The notes below the pieces were generated by a model, which was not told the origin of the DNA, searched no databases, and saw only the letters and a program-made list of their open reading frames with translations. Both the position numbers and the translations under genes were made by a program. From NCBI GenBank assembly GCA_015056795.1, contig SVFO01000022.1, positions 1-64,000 on the forward strand: a stretch of 64,000 nt of DNA. Direction: 5' to 3'. Position 1 is the first letter of the stretch; every line of letters starts with the position of its first letter. This stretch comes from Lachnospiraceae bacterium. Lineage in GTDB: Bacteria; Bacillota; Clostridia; Lachnospirales; Lachnospiraceae. Shown here one piece after another: positions 25,997 to 34,317 of this stretch.

Positions 25997-27352
25997 ATGA
26001 ATAAGAAAAAAACGATTGTCATAGATGAAAAAACACCGCTGCTTTTTCTGGCGGGCCCCATGTTTCTTGAACTTTTACTCAACACAATGCTAAACAATGT
26101 GGATACGCTGATGCTGAGTCATTATGATGAGTATGCGGTTGGTGCCGTTGGAAACGCCAACACCATCATGTTCATGATGAACATCCTGTTCAATGTCATA
26201 GCAACGGCAACGAGTGTTGTCGTTGCACAGTATCTTGGAGCCAAAATGTATGAAAAGATGAACATGATCTATACATTGGCATTTGTAGTAAATCTTGTCT
26301 TTGGCGTTGCACTCAGCGGGCTTTTTTGCAGGGCAAATCCGCTAATTATGGATTTCCTGCATGTTTCGCCTGAAATGCGTCCGTACTCCATGATTTATAT
26401 CTATATTGTCGGAGGCGGAGGCTTTTTGACGGCAGTGTTTAATGTCATGGTGCAGATCCTTAGGTGCAATGGATACACCAAGATTGGAATGTGGGTTTCT
26501 CTGGCAATTAATCTGATCAACATCGGCGGTAATTATCTTTTCTTATATGGACCGCTTGCTTCGTTGAAGATGGGCGTTGCTGGCGTGGCAATCTCGACCG
26601 TTGCAGCTAGGGCGATTGCCTTGACGGCAGTCCTAATCTTCTTTTATGCGACGAAAACGGGTAAGCTATCGCTGCGCTTATTAAATCCCTTTCCCAAGGA
26701 ACTATTGATAAAAATGATCAAGATTGGTTTGCCTACGGCGGGTGAGAACCTGACCTACAATCTCTATCAGACGACGCTGCTTTCTTTTATCAATGGGATG
26801 GGCAACGATGCAGTAAATGCGAGATCCTATTGTAATTCACTGATTTCCTTTGCAATGATCTTTTCCAACGCCTCCGCGATGGCAACGCAAATTATTACGG
26901 GGCATTTGGTAGGGGCCGGAAAAACGGATGAGGCATATAAAAGAGTGTTCAAAACGCTTGGCACTTCGATGCCCATAACAATCGCGCTGTCATGCATCAA
27001 TGCTTATTTCTGTCAGTATACGTTACGGCTCTTTACGCAGAATCAAAATATCATTGCAATCGGACAGATGATCATGATTGTTGATATTTTTGTTGAGATC
27101 GGGCGTTGTCTTAATATGACCTTTGTCAGCAGCTTAAAGGCGGCCGGAGCCTATATCTTTCCATTTATCATGGGAATCCTAAGCAACTGGGGGCTTGGAT
27201 TAACGACGGGTTATGTGGCCGGAGTTGCGCTTGGCTTTGGGGTAGCGGGGATTTTCGCTGGAACGGCCACCGATGAATGCATTCGCGGATTGATCGTCAT
27301 GACCTACTGGTATAAAAAGAAATGGCTGGGGAAATCCGTGGTTGATAAGTAA
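25997..27352 (+). CDS. MATE family exporter
   Basis: This 451-residue inner-membrane exporter has about twelve hydrophobic helices arranged in two halves, with PMFLELLLNTMLNNVDTLML in the first helix as in NorM-type transporters. MATE proteins expel drugs or metabolites using Na+ or H+. AAGAAAGG with seven bases to the ATG at 25997 sets the start; the frame is open upstream. A TetR gene follows, separated by a terminator, so regulation by it is possible but not proven. Confidence 0.88.
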   Translation: MNKKKTIVIDEKTPLLFLAGPMFLELLLNTMLNNVDTLMLSHYDEYAVGAVGNANTIMFMMNILFNVIATATSVVVAQYLGAKMYEKMNMIYTLAFVVNLVFGVALSGLFCRANPLIMDFLHVSPEMRPYSMIYIYIVGGGGFLTAVFNVMVQILRCNGYTKIGMWVSLAINLINIGGNYLFLYGPLASLKMGVAGVAISTVAARAIALTAVLIFFYATKTGKLSLRLLNPFPKELLIKMIKIGLPTAGENLTYNLYQTTLLSFINGMGNDAVNARSYCNSLISFAMIFSNASAMATQIITGHLVGAGKTDEAYKRVFKTLGTSMPITIALSCINAYFCQYTLRLFTQNQNIIAIGQMIMIVDIFVEIGRCLNMTFVSSLKAAGAYIFPFIMGILSNWGLGLTTGYVAGVALGFGVAGIFAGTATDECIRGLIVMTYWYKKKWLGKSVVDK

Positions 27353-27389
27353 CTATGAGCATGGCGGATGCGGACTGCTCTCTAAGCTT

Positions 27390-27428
27390 CCCGCGAGTCC
27401 TTATAAAATAAGGGCTCGCGGGATTTTT
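27390..27428 (+). terminator. Terminator after MATE gene, repeated family
   Basis: CCCGCGAG (27390-27397) pairs with CTCGCGGG (27415-27422) around CCTTA/TAAGG, followed by seven T. The primary sequence is almost identical to 19462-19500. Confidence 0.88.
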
Positions 27429-27462
27429 TTGTCTTCATGAGTAAATTTTGAACCAAAGCATC

Positions 27463-27516
27463 TTGACGGTTAACGATCGTTATGCTAAAATGACTATCAG
27501 GTTAACGATGGTTAAC
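27463..27516 (+). promoter_or_regulatory. TetR promoter with two operators
   Basis: TTGACG (27463-27468) and TAAAAT (27486-27491) have a 17-base spacer containing the perfect palindrome TAACGATCGTTA (27471-27482). A second, near-perfect palindrome, GTTAACGATGGTTAAC (27501-27516), follows the -10. Both contain GGTTAACGAT, so one protein, most simply the TetR regulator encoded next, should bind both. Confidence 0.75.
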
Positions 27517-27536
27517 AAATGAAAATGGAGGAGAGC

Positions 27537-28127
27537 ATGGAGAAAAATACGAAGCAGAGATTGATGGAGGCAGCCATCGAGCTTTTTTCGACCAAGGGTT
27601 ATGCGGGAACAGGCGTGGATGAAATTGCACAGCACATCGGCTTAAAGGGTCCGAATCTTTATAAGTACTACAAGGGGAAGGATGATTTGTTGGATGCAAT
27701 CCGAGAACGAGCGGGTGAGGAATATGGAAAGGGTATGGGCGTGAATGCAAAGGCTTTGGAAAGCATTCACACACAAAAGGAGTTTAAGGCCTTCGTCATA
27801 CAAAATGTTGAGTTTACGCTGAATAATGAAATGGCGAAAAGAATGCGAAGGATTTATACGATCGAGCAATATCGAAATGAAATGTTTGCTGAAATGGCAA
27901 CCAAGTATCAGCTTATTGACTTAACGACATTTTATGAGCAGCTATTCAAAAAACTGATCAAGGAAGGAACCATGATCAAGGGGGATGCTAAGATTTATGC
28001 TCTGGAATTCGTTGCTCCGACAATGTTGATGATACAGCTCTGCGACAGAAATCCAGAGCAAAAGGAATATGCGATAAAAACGGTCAAAAAGCACATCAAT
28101 GTGTTTATAGATAAGTATTTTATATAA
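27537..28127 (+). CDS. TetR-family transcriptional regulator
   Basis: This 196-residue regulator has the N-terminal TetR helix-turn-helix (residues 8-50, GVDEIAQHIGLKGPNLYKYY) and a variable helical ligand domain. GGAGGAG before the ATG at 27537 sets the start. The operators in its promoter indicate autorepression. Its usual partner, an exporter, seems to have been lost: a fragment of a membrane-protein tail follows directly. Confidence 0.85.
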   Translation: MEKNTKQRLMEAAIELFSTKGYAGTGVDEIAQHIGLKGPNLYKYYKGKDDLLDAIRERAGEEYGKGMGVNAKALESIHTQKEFKAFVIQNVEFTLNNEMAKRMRRIYTIEQYRNEMFAEMATKYQLIDLTTFYEQLFKKLIKEGTMIKGDAKIYALEFVAPTMLMIQLCDRNPEQKEYAIKTVKKHINVFIDKYFI

Positions 28128-28235
28128 AATAACTGCGAAGTTTCAGTTATTAATTATACGGTCGGATTTGCTTTTGTTTCCATCGTTGTGTTAGTGATCA
28201 ACAGTATCCGAAAGAATAAAAAGAAAAAAGCGTAA
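28128..28235 (+). pseudogene. C-terminal remnant of a membrane protein
   Basis: After the TetR stop a frame without a start codon reads a hydrophobic helix, VGFAFVSIVVLVINSI, then RKNKKKKA and a stop. This is the typical end of a multi-pass membrane protein. It is probably what remains of an exporter gene once controlled by the TetR regulator. Confidence 0.55.
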
Positions 28236-28243
28236 AATAGGTA

Positions 28244-28274
28244 TTGACCTTATAGTTCACTATAATGATATAAC
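28244..28274 (+). promoter_or_regulatory. MerR-type promoter with 19-base spacer
   Basis: TTGACC (28244-28249) and TATAAC (28269-28274) are 19 bases apart, and the spacer holds the perfect dyad TTATAGT-TC-ACTATAA. An over-long spacer with a central dyad is the hallmark of promoters that MerR proteins twist into register. The downstream gene encodes a MerR protein. Confidence 0.75.
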
Positions 28275-28296
28275 TTTCTCGAAAGGAGATAGCAAT

Positions 28297-29166
28297 ATGA
28301 CAATCAAGGAATTTGCAAATTTGTGTGAATGTAATCCTCAGACGCTTCGATATTACGACAGCATTGATCTGCTAAAACCGGTTAACGTGGATCCGTGGAC
28401 GGGATATCGACATTATGATGAGTCACAGGGTGAGACTTACGTAAAGATTAAGAATTTGCAGAAAGCAGGTTTCACAATCGATGAGATTAGAGAGCTCCTT
28501 GATCAGGATGATCGCGTAATCTATGATGCCTTTGAGAAAAAAGTGGAAGAGGCAGAAGCGAGACTTCGCGAAATTAAACTCATCCGCCAGTCATATCAGA
28601 GTGAAATGAGTACAATTCAGAGCAAGATAAATGCGTTTAAGGAAAGAATTTTAAGTGACGTAAAAAAATACGATCCAGCCGTGGAATTTGGCCTTAGCAA
28701 CGAGGAGTATGAGAAGATCTTAAATCAAATTGCACAGTGTCTCGACACGGCGGCAGATTCTGCAGAAGACTTTCCTGCGCTTCAAGGAGAGGCAGGAAAA
28801 ATTCCATCCGAGATTCTTAATAAGATTCCGTCGGATGTTCTGGATAAGATCTCTGACATGGAGAAAATGAAGCCCAAGATGCCAGATTATAGTAAGGATC
28901 CAAACTATCAGATGATCTACGAGAAGCATGGCTGGGAGAACGTCAAGGATTTCTTGGCTGATTTTGAGAAGCTGGAGCCTGGAAGTCACGTGTTGGATTT
29001 TCAGGTTGTGGAAGAAAAGTATGAGAATACGATTGCTTTTTCTGGAACACTCTTAAATCTGCTGCTCATGAGGAATCCAGGGATCAATAAAAGTCTTGTC
29101 TGCAACGTTGATCCGTCAAAAGATGGGCAGAATCACTTCAAATTGTATCGGAAACGCACAGAATAA
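28297..29166 (+). CDS. MerR-family regulator
   Basis: This 289-residue regulator has the winged helix at 1-70 (QTLRYYDSIDLLKP), a coiled coil at about 75-118 and a long C-terminal sensor region that I do not recognise. It follows its own MerR-type promoter, so it likely activates itself in response to a ligand. AAAGGAGA lies before the ATG. No other target gene is adjacent; a terminator follows. Confidence 0.85.
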   Translation: MTIKEFANLCECNPQTLRYYDSIDLLKPVNVDPWTGYRHYDESQGETYVKIKNLQKAGFTIDEIRELLDQDDRVIYDAFEKKVEEAEARLREIKLIRQSYQSEMSTIQSKINAFKERILSDVKKYDPAVEFGLSNEEYEKILNQIAQCLDTAADSAEDFPALQGEAGKIPSEILNKIPSDVLDKISDMEKMKPKMPDYSKDPNYQMIYEKHGWENVKDFLADFEKLEPGSHVLDFQVVEEKYENTIAFSGTLLNLLLMRNPGINKSLVCNVDPSKDGQNHFKLYRKRTE

Positions 29167-29175
29167 AAAGGATAT

Positions 29176-29214
29176 CCTGCGTGCCTTGTAAATAAAGGCG
29201 CGCAGGATTATTTT
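29176..29214 (+). terminator. Terminator after MerR gene, repeated family
   Basis: CCTGCGTGCCTT (29176-29187) pairs with AAGGCGCGCAGG (29195-29206), followed by ATTATTTT. It is a third, more diverged relative of the terminators at 19462 and 27390. Confidence 0.8.
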
Positions 29215-29341
29215 GCGTCAATAAAAAGATTTAAATATGGCACTTGGAAAATGGTAAACGGTGAAATATAATAAGAGTAGACATCATTGGCAATGGTTTA
29301 AGCCTAAGTAATTTTATAATACATGATTTGAGGAGAGCGCA

Positions 29342-29890
29342 GTGGAAACGATAACATTGATGGCACCGAATCAGGAATATGCTGAGGATATCTGGGCATT
29401 TAGGACAGAGATCCTAGAAAAGGATGCGGATAGTGAGGATCAGTTTGCAGGCTGTCTGTCATTAGATACCAGCGCTTCGGCAGAGGAATGGATCCAGATC
29501 TGCAGGCTTCGTAAAAGTGAGGAGACATGCAGGGAGGTCGGCACGAAAGTTCCGTCGGACATGTATCTTGCAATTCGACAAAGTGATAACCGTATTGTCG
29601 GAATCATTGACCTGCGGCATCATATCAATCATCCGATTCTTGGAACCTGGGGCGGACATTGCGGATATTCCGTGCGTCCCTCGGAACGCGGAAAGGGATA
29701 TGCAAAAGAAATGCTGCGATTGAATATTCAAAATGCAAAGGCGTTGGGGATAGAGAAACTGCTTGTTACTTGTGACGCGGACAATATTGCAAGCGAGAAA
29801 ACCATCCTTGGGAATGGCGGTGTCTTTGAAAGCACGATTCAGGTTGAAGGGACAGAAATGAAACGATATTGGATCACCGTAGCAAAATAG
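29342..29890 (+). CDS. GNAT acetyltransferase
   Basis: This 182-residue N-acetyltransferase has the acetyl-CoA loop SERGKGYAKEML and the core strand GYSVRP before it. The substrate is unknown. It starts with GTG behind GAGGAGA. It precedes the TIM-barrel gene by about 40 bases and may share a transcript with it. Confidence 0.85.
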   Translation: METITLMAPNQEYAEDIWAFRTEILEKDADSEDQFAGCLSLDTSASAEEWIQICRLRKSEETCREVGTKVPSDMYLAIRQSDNRIVGIIDLRHHINHPILGTWGGHCGYSVRPSERGKGYAKEMLRLNIQNAKALGIEKLLVTCDADNIASEKTILGNGGVFESTIQVEGTEMKRYWITVAK

Positions 29891-29931
29891 GAGACCACGG
29901 ACAAAAACAGTTAAGAGAGGTTGTCGAAAAG

Positions 29932-30747
29932 ATGCAGTTCGGAATGCCGACATTGGTTGAAAACCAGACCTTGCAGGAGAATGTCGATCTTTGCAGGCGC
30001 TTGGGACTTAAGTTTATAGAACTGAACATGAATTTTCCGGAATATCAGGTTGACAGGCTAGAACAGGTCGATGCTTTCATTGAACCAGCGGAGAAAGCAA
30101 GGATTTATTATACCATCCACCTAGATGAAAATCTAAATATCGCAGACTTCAATCCACTAGTCACGGATGCCTATCTGGAAACGGTCAGGCGCACCATCGA
30201 GGTCGCGAAAAAACTACTTCCTCTTCGCGATCGTTATGGAGATCCTAGCCAGCCGTTCACTCTGAATATGCATATGAATCATGGCATCTATATTACCTTG
30301 CCAGATCGCAGAGTTCAAATGTATGACAGAGATTTCGATACCTATATGGCTTCATTTACAAGATTTCGATCCTTGTGCGAGGAGTGGATTGGCGATAGCA
30401 ACATTAGGATCGCCATTGAGAATACCGATGGGTTTCGCGAATATGAAAAGAAGGCCATTCGATATCTGCTGAAAAGCAAAAGGTTTGGTTTGACTTGGGA
30501 TATTGGCCATTCGAAGGCTACGGGTGAGAAGGATGTTCCTTTTTTGCTAGAGCATCAAAACCACCTGATTCATTTTCATATTCATGACGGAAAGGAACAA
30601 CCGCCCAAGGATCATTTAGCACTTGGCGACGGAGAGATTGATCTTAAGTCTAGGTTGGAGTTTGCAGAGAAAAGAAATGCACGCTGCGTATTGGAAACCA
30701 AGACGATTAAAGCGCTTGAGACATCTGTAGAGAGATTAAAACGATGA
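29932..30747 (+). CDS. Sugar phosphate isomerase/epimerase-like TIM barrel
   Basis: This 271-residue AP-endonuclease-2-type TIM barrel has likely metal ligands in HLDEN, ENTDG, TWDIGH and HIHDG, the order seen in xylose-isomerase-like epimerases. The substrate is unknown. The start at 29932 follows GAGAGG; the frame is open 21 codons upstream into the GNAT gene. Confidence 0.78.
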   Translation: MQFGMPTLVENQTLQENVDLCRRLGLKFIELNMNFPEYQVDRLEQVDAFIEPAEKARIYYTIHLDENLNIADFNPLVTDAYLETVRRTIEVAKKLLPLRDRYGDPSQPFTLNMHMNHGIYITLPDRRVQMYDRDFDTYMASFTRFRSLCEEWIGDSNIRIAIENTDGFREYEKKAIRYLLKSKRFGLTWDIGHSKATGEKDVPFLLEHQNHLIHFHIHDGKEQPPKDHLALGDGEIDLKSRLEFAEKRNARCVLETKTIKALETSVERLKR

Positions 30748-30783
30748 ATCCGCAAGAAAACTATTAAATAGCATAAGGTAAAG

Positions 30784-30980
30784 CGGATCGTATTTCAAAG
30801 AACTGATGAGCGTAGCGTGAAGAAAGCTTTGTCCGACGAGCATTACGACGTCGTCATTGATAAGATCGCGTATTGTTCAAATGACATAAAGTATGTGACG
30901 GAGCGTTTCCTTCCCATGATCGCCGACAGGCCGTTTTCCGATGAACGGCTGAATGCCATACGCTGCATCCGAAACGCCTT
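30784..30980 (+). pseudogene. Fragment of an NAD-dependent epimerase gene
   Basis: The frame reads RTDERSVKKAL and YDVVIDKIAYCSNDIKYV, a typical internal piece of an extended short-chain epimerase/dehydratase. The N-terminal Rossmann glycine motif and the catalytic YxxxK are missing, so it is a relic. It runs into the transposase remnant that follows. Confidence 0.5.
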
Positions 30981-30992
30981 GGGGCAAGGACA

Positions 30993-31100
30993 GGCTTCAT
31001 CTGCGTCCTGCACAACTGGGGATCGAAACTGAACTACCATCCGCACCTGCAAAGGTTAAACAAATTCCGGTTTAACGTGATTTACTTTAGGCAGTTTTAA
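30993..31100 (+). pseudogene. Remnant of an IS91-type transposase gene
   Basis: The frame reads GFICVLHNWGSKLNYHPHL, which matches the conserved HxWG...HPH region of IS91-family (Y2) transposases, and stops 17 codons later. Only about 36 codons survive, with no start and no catalytic tyrosines. Confidence 0.6.
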
Positions 31101-31123
31101 GGTATTGAATATGGAGATTTGAA

Positions 31124-31660
31124 ATGAACAGTAATCATGAGGAATACATGAGAAGATGCTACGAATTAGCTATCAGCGCAGGTAAGAAGGGATTCGATAC
31201 TTTCGGAGCCGTGCTAGTTTATGACAGGAAAATATTGGAAGAAGCGGAGAATACCGCCGACTTTAAGAATCATATATTCGGGCATGCAGAGTTTAACCTT
31301 GTACATAAATGTGCCAACAAGTATTCTGACGAGATAATGGAAAAAGCAGTTCTTTATACCAGCTGTGCACCCTGTGAGAGATGTCTCGGCGCTATCGCGT
31401 CACTTGGCGTACATAATGTGGTTTGTGGAGTATCGTACAAAGAATTCTGCAAATTACTTCCGTTTGATTATCAGGAGGTTGATCGCGAAGGACTTCTCAA
31501 GCAGCTTGGAATCACTATGAAGCTTACCGAATCGGTTCTTGAAGACGAAGGCATGCATGTTTTTGAATGGTGGGGCGGAGAATATCGTCCGTTAGAAGAA
31601 TTGATAGCGGAGATGGACGAAGTGAAAAAGAACAACAGGGAAGGGAAAGTAAATAAATGA
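31124..31660 (+). CDS. Nucleoside/cytidine deaminase-like protein
   Basis: This 178-residue zinc deaminase has HAE (54-56) with the proton-shuttling glutamate and PCERC (83-87) with two zinc cysteines. The fold is shared by guanine, cytosine and tRNA adenosine deaminases; length and motif fit the nucleobase-type branch, but the substrate is not certain. GGAGA precedes the ATG. The stop overlaps an ATG of the following reading frame. Confidence 0.85.
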   Translation: MNSNHEEYMRRCYELAISAGKKGFDTFGAVLVYDRKILEEAENTADFKNHIFGHAEFNLVHKCANKYSDEIMEKAVLYTSCAPCERCLGAIASLGVHNVVCGVSYKEFCKLLPFDYQEVDREGLLKQLGITMKLTESVLEDEGMHVFEWWGGEYRPLEELIAEMDEVKKNNREGKVNK

Positions 31661-31949
31661 ATTATCTTTTGAAGAATTCCTTTTCGTTGATGCGGATTTC
31701 AGTAAAAAGTGTTCTGACCTTGCTGCTAATCAAATGCGGATTAAGAATGAGATGAAAAACATGTTAACCCCGCCTGAGGGATATGAGAATGCCTTTAAGG
31801 CACTTGAAAATATGTATAACTCATATATTACATTTACCAATATTGTGTTGGACTGTAACGGAAGCCTAGAGTCCTTCTCAAATGATTTTGGTGAGGCTGA
31901 CGAGGATCTGATTCAGAAATATCATTCAGCTGAATTGTATGTGAAGTGA
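31653..31949 (+). pseudogene. Small hypothetical gene without a proper start
   Basis: An open frame of about 98 codons has protein-like sequence (FVDADFSKKCSDL, PPEGYENAFKALENMY) but no ATG, GTG or TTG before 31734. The ATG at 31657, overlapping the deaminase stop, is in another frame. Either a frameshift separates that start from the body, or only the 71 residues from 31734 are made. I do not recognise the family. Confidence 0.4.
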
Positions 31950-32009
31950 CGGTAATATAATGCAGCTGGTACCGTAGGGGCTTGGTTACTAAAATAGAAT
32001 TGACTTGCG

Positions 32010-32037
32010 TTCACCTTCTCACTAAAGAGAAGGTGAA
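32010..32037. repeat. Perfect 11-base hairpin before phosphatase junction A
   Basis: TTCACCTTCTC (32010-32020) pairs with GAGAAGGTGAA (32027-32037) over six bases. No T-run follows, so it is not a typical terminator. It lies 35 bases before the first truncated phosphatase start. Confidence 0.6.
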
Positions 32038-32071
32038 TTACAAATATAAGTGGAAAGGATGTCCTTGTTAT

Positions 32072-32212
32072 ATGGACAAGATAAAGGTTTTATTTATCTG
32101 CCGCGGCAGGATTTAATGCCAAAGCAAAGAATGGCAGAAACAAGCCATTTGTGGGCAGAGTGGTATCTGATTTACACCCCGTTTACACCTTTTGAAGGTG
32201 GACTACCCGATG
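32072..32212 (+). repeat. Junction copy A: phosphatase 5' end joined to element end
   Basis: ATG at 32072 begins MDKIKVLFICRGRI and stops, matching the start of low-molecular-weight tyrosine phosphatases up to the CxxG loop. After the core TGCCGCGGCA comes a 62-base interval, then TTTACACC at 32171 repeated at 32182, then TTGAAGGTGGAC. Copies B and D share this order and spacing. It reads as the left junction of an insertion into the phosphatase gene. Confidence 0.6.
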
Positions 32213-32236
32213 AATTAAAAAAGGATGGTATGAATA

Positions 32237-33178
32237 ATGAATAATACTATAAAAACTGATGAAGCATATAATAATTGGATATGTTCACTTAAGAAAAGAT
32301 ATCGAAATAGCCAGATTAAAGCTGCATCATCTGTTAATCGGGAGATGCTGGTATTTTATTGGGAATTGGGACGAAATCTGGAGATTATCAAAACTTAATA
32401 TGATTGGGGAACAGGCTTTTATAAGGCTGTTAGTGACGACATCAAGCGAGCATTGCCGGACGTAAAGTCATTTTCCCCAAGAAATCTTTTATATATGCAC
32501 TAGTTCTATAGATTATATTCTGTTGAAACAATTACGCCACAAGTTGTGGCGCAAATGAATATTTTTATGATTCCGTGGGGACATCATCGATTTATCATTG
32601 ATAAATGTAAAGATGATCGGAATAAAGCACTTTTTTATGTTGAAAAGACTTTAGAAAATAACTGGTCCCGAGCCGTGCTACAGAATTTTCTTGATACGAA
32701 TCTATATGAGAGACAAGGGAAAGCAATCTCAAATTTTGAAAAAACATTACCTGCTCCGCAAAGTGATCTAGCACAGGAAATGACCAAAGATCCCTATAAT
32801 TTGATTTCCTTACTATGACAGAGGGATATTATGAGAAAGAGCTTAAAGATGCCCTAATGAATAATATATCTCAGTTCCTGCTGGAACTTGGTACCGGATT
32901 TGCATTTGTAGGGCGAGAATAGAGCCTTTGAGCCGGGAGATATGGGGCAGATAGGTACATATGTAGCTGCTGTCGATGATATTCTGCGTAAAGAAGGTGA
33001 TGCGCCTACAGTAGGGTTACTTGTATGTAAAAACAAGGATAATGTTCTGGCGCAGTATGCGGTAAACAGTTCCAATGCCCCTGTGGGTATATCAGAGTAT
33101 GAATTGTCGGATCTTATGCCGGAGAATTTCAAAGGAACGTTGCCGTCTATCGAGGAAATAGAGCGAGAATTAAAATAG
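32237..33178 (+). pseudogene. Broken DUF1016 (YhcG-type) nuclease-domain gene
   Basis: Fragments in several frames together give a DUF1016/YhcG protein: EMLVFYWELGRNLE near the start, WSRAVLQNFLDTNLYERQGK and FEKTLPAPQSDLA in the middle, and PTVGLLVCKNKDNVLAQYA at the PD-(D/E)XK end. Stops and frameshifts near 32397, 32502 and 32816-32930 break it into at least four pieces. YhcG proteins are linked to DNA metabolism or defence; this copy is dead. Confidence 0.75.
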
Positions 33179-33636
33179 ATAGTGGATAACTTGTTTCCGC
33201 GTGTCCAAATCATACCAGACGGTTCTGTTTTTGACACACGGGAAGTATGAAAATCCGACTTCAGAAAATATCTTTAGGAAACGTGTAGAAGTGTCAAAAA
33301 GACAAGGTAGTAAGACTGAGAAAACAAGACTAACTATAATAATACTAATCCTATCCTATCCGTAGTGTGTTGTAACTACACTACGGCAGATCGGATGGGA
33401 TAAGGATGGTAAACAACGAGGATATCCGAAAGTAAAAGTAAGGGTGAAGAGGACACGATGGGCATTTTCGTGATGATTTGATAAATCAATAATGGTATTG
33501 AGATACATTATTAGCGGCTATCCTCTTATTGGGGGATAGCCATATTTTGTTGAATAGTTTTACATGGAATTTACAATTGTGTGATTTGTGTATTTACATT
33601 CACCGGATATAATGAAAAACAAAAAGGAGGCATGTA
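33179..33636 (+). other. Non-coding gap with large hairpin and terminator
   Basis: No gene is supported here. CCGTAGTGT (33360-33368) pairs with ACACTACGG (33378-33386), flanked by imperfectly matching CTATCC/GGGATA stretches that extend the stem. A terminator-like hairpin, GGCTATCC/GGATAGCC (33516-33523 with 33534-33541), is followed by ATATTTTG. TATAAT at about 33610 probably belongs to the promoter of the response regulator gene. Confidence 0.5.
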
Positions 33637-34317
33637 ATGATTTACTGTGTAGAAGATGATGATAGTATTCGTGAATTAATGGTTTATACACTTCAGGCTT
33701 CTGGTTTTGAGGCTTGCGGCTTTCAGGATGCGGCAGCCTTTTGGGATATGATGAAAGCGAAAAAACCGGAGCTGGTGATTCTTGATATCATGTTGCTGGG
33801 AGAAGACGGTATCAGTATCTTAAAGAAGCTGAGAACATCTCCGGTTACGGAAGAAATACCGGTCATTATGGCTACTGCAAAGGGTAGTGAGTATGACACG
33901 GTGATCGGGCTGGATAGCGGAGCTGATGACTATCTTTCAAAACCTTTTGGGATGATGGAGATGGTATCCCGGATAAAAGCAGTATTAAGACGGAGTACAC
34001 CGAAGAAAAAACAGAAACAGATACAGTGTGGAAGTATTGTAATTGATGAAGGGAAACATACGGTCACAGTTAATGACAGGTTTATTTCGCTTACTTTAAA
34101 GGAATATGAATTGCTGAAGCTTTTGGCTGAGAATACCGGACAGGTTTTTACACGGGATAATCTTCTGTCTTCTGTTTGGGGTGCTGACTTTGTTGGGGAG
34201 ACCAGGACGGTAGATGTTCATATCGGAACACTGCGGACAAAGCTCGATGATTGTGGGGACATGATAAAGACTGTACGCGGGGTTGGCTATAAGATGGAAG
34301 GGCAGGGCGATGAATAA
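33637..34317 (+). CDS. PhoB-type response regulator
   Basis: This 226-residue OmpR-family regulator has an acidic pocket EDDD, phosphoacceptor Asp50 and a C-terminal winged helix with LTLKEYELLKLL. AAAGGAGG lies before the ATG. Its stop overlaps the kinase start by eight bases. The downstream Na/Pi transporter with a PhoU domain suggests phosphate as the signal. Confidence 0.88.
   Translation: MIYCVEDDDSIRELMVYTLQASGFEACGFQDAAAFWDMMKAKKPELVILDIMLLGEDGISILKKLRTSPVTEEIPVIMATAKGSEYDTVIGLDSGADDYLSKPFGMMEMVSRIKAVLRRSTPKKKQKQIQCGSIVIDEGKHTVTVNDRFISLTLKEYELLKLLAENTGQVFTRDNLLSSVWGADFVGETRTVDVHIGTLRTKLDDCGDMIKTVRGVGYKMEGQGDE

Noticed and set aside
32050..32244. Junction copies A and B as a real small gene (LPRQD...FTPFEG frame)
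   Set aside because: That frame is conserved only to the right of the core; to the left the conserved frame is that of the phosphatase start. A recombination junction explains both halves better, although the right part may derive from a gene of the element.
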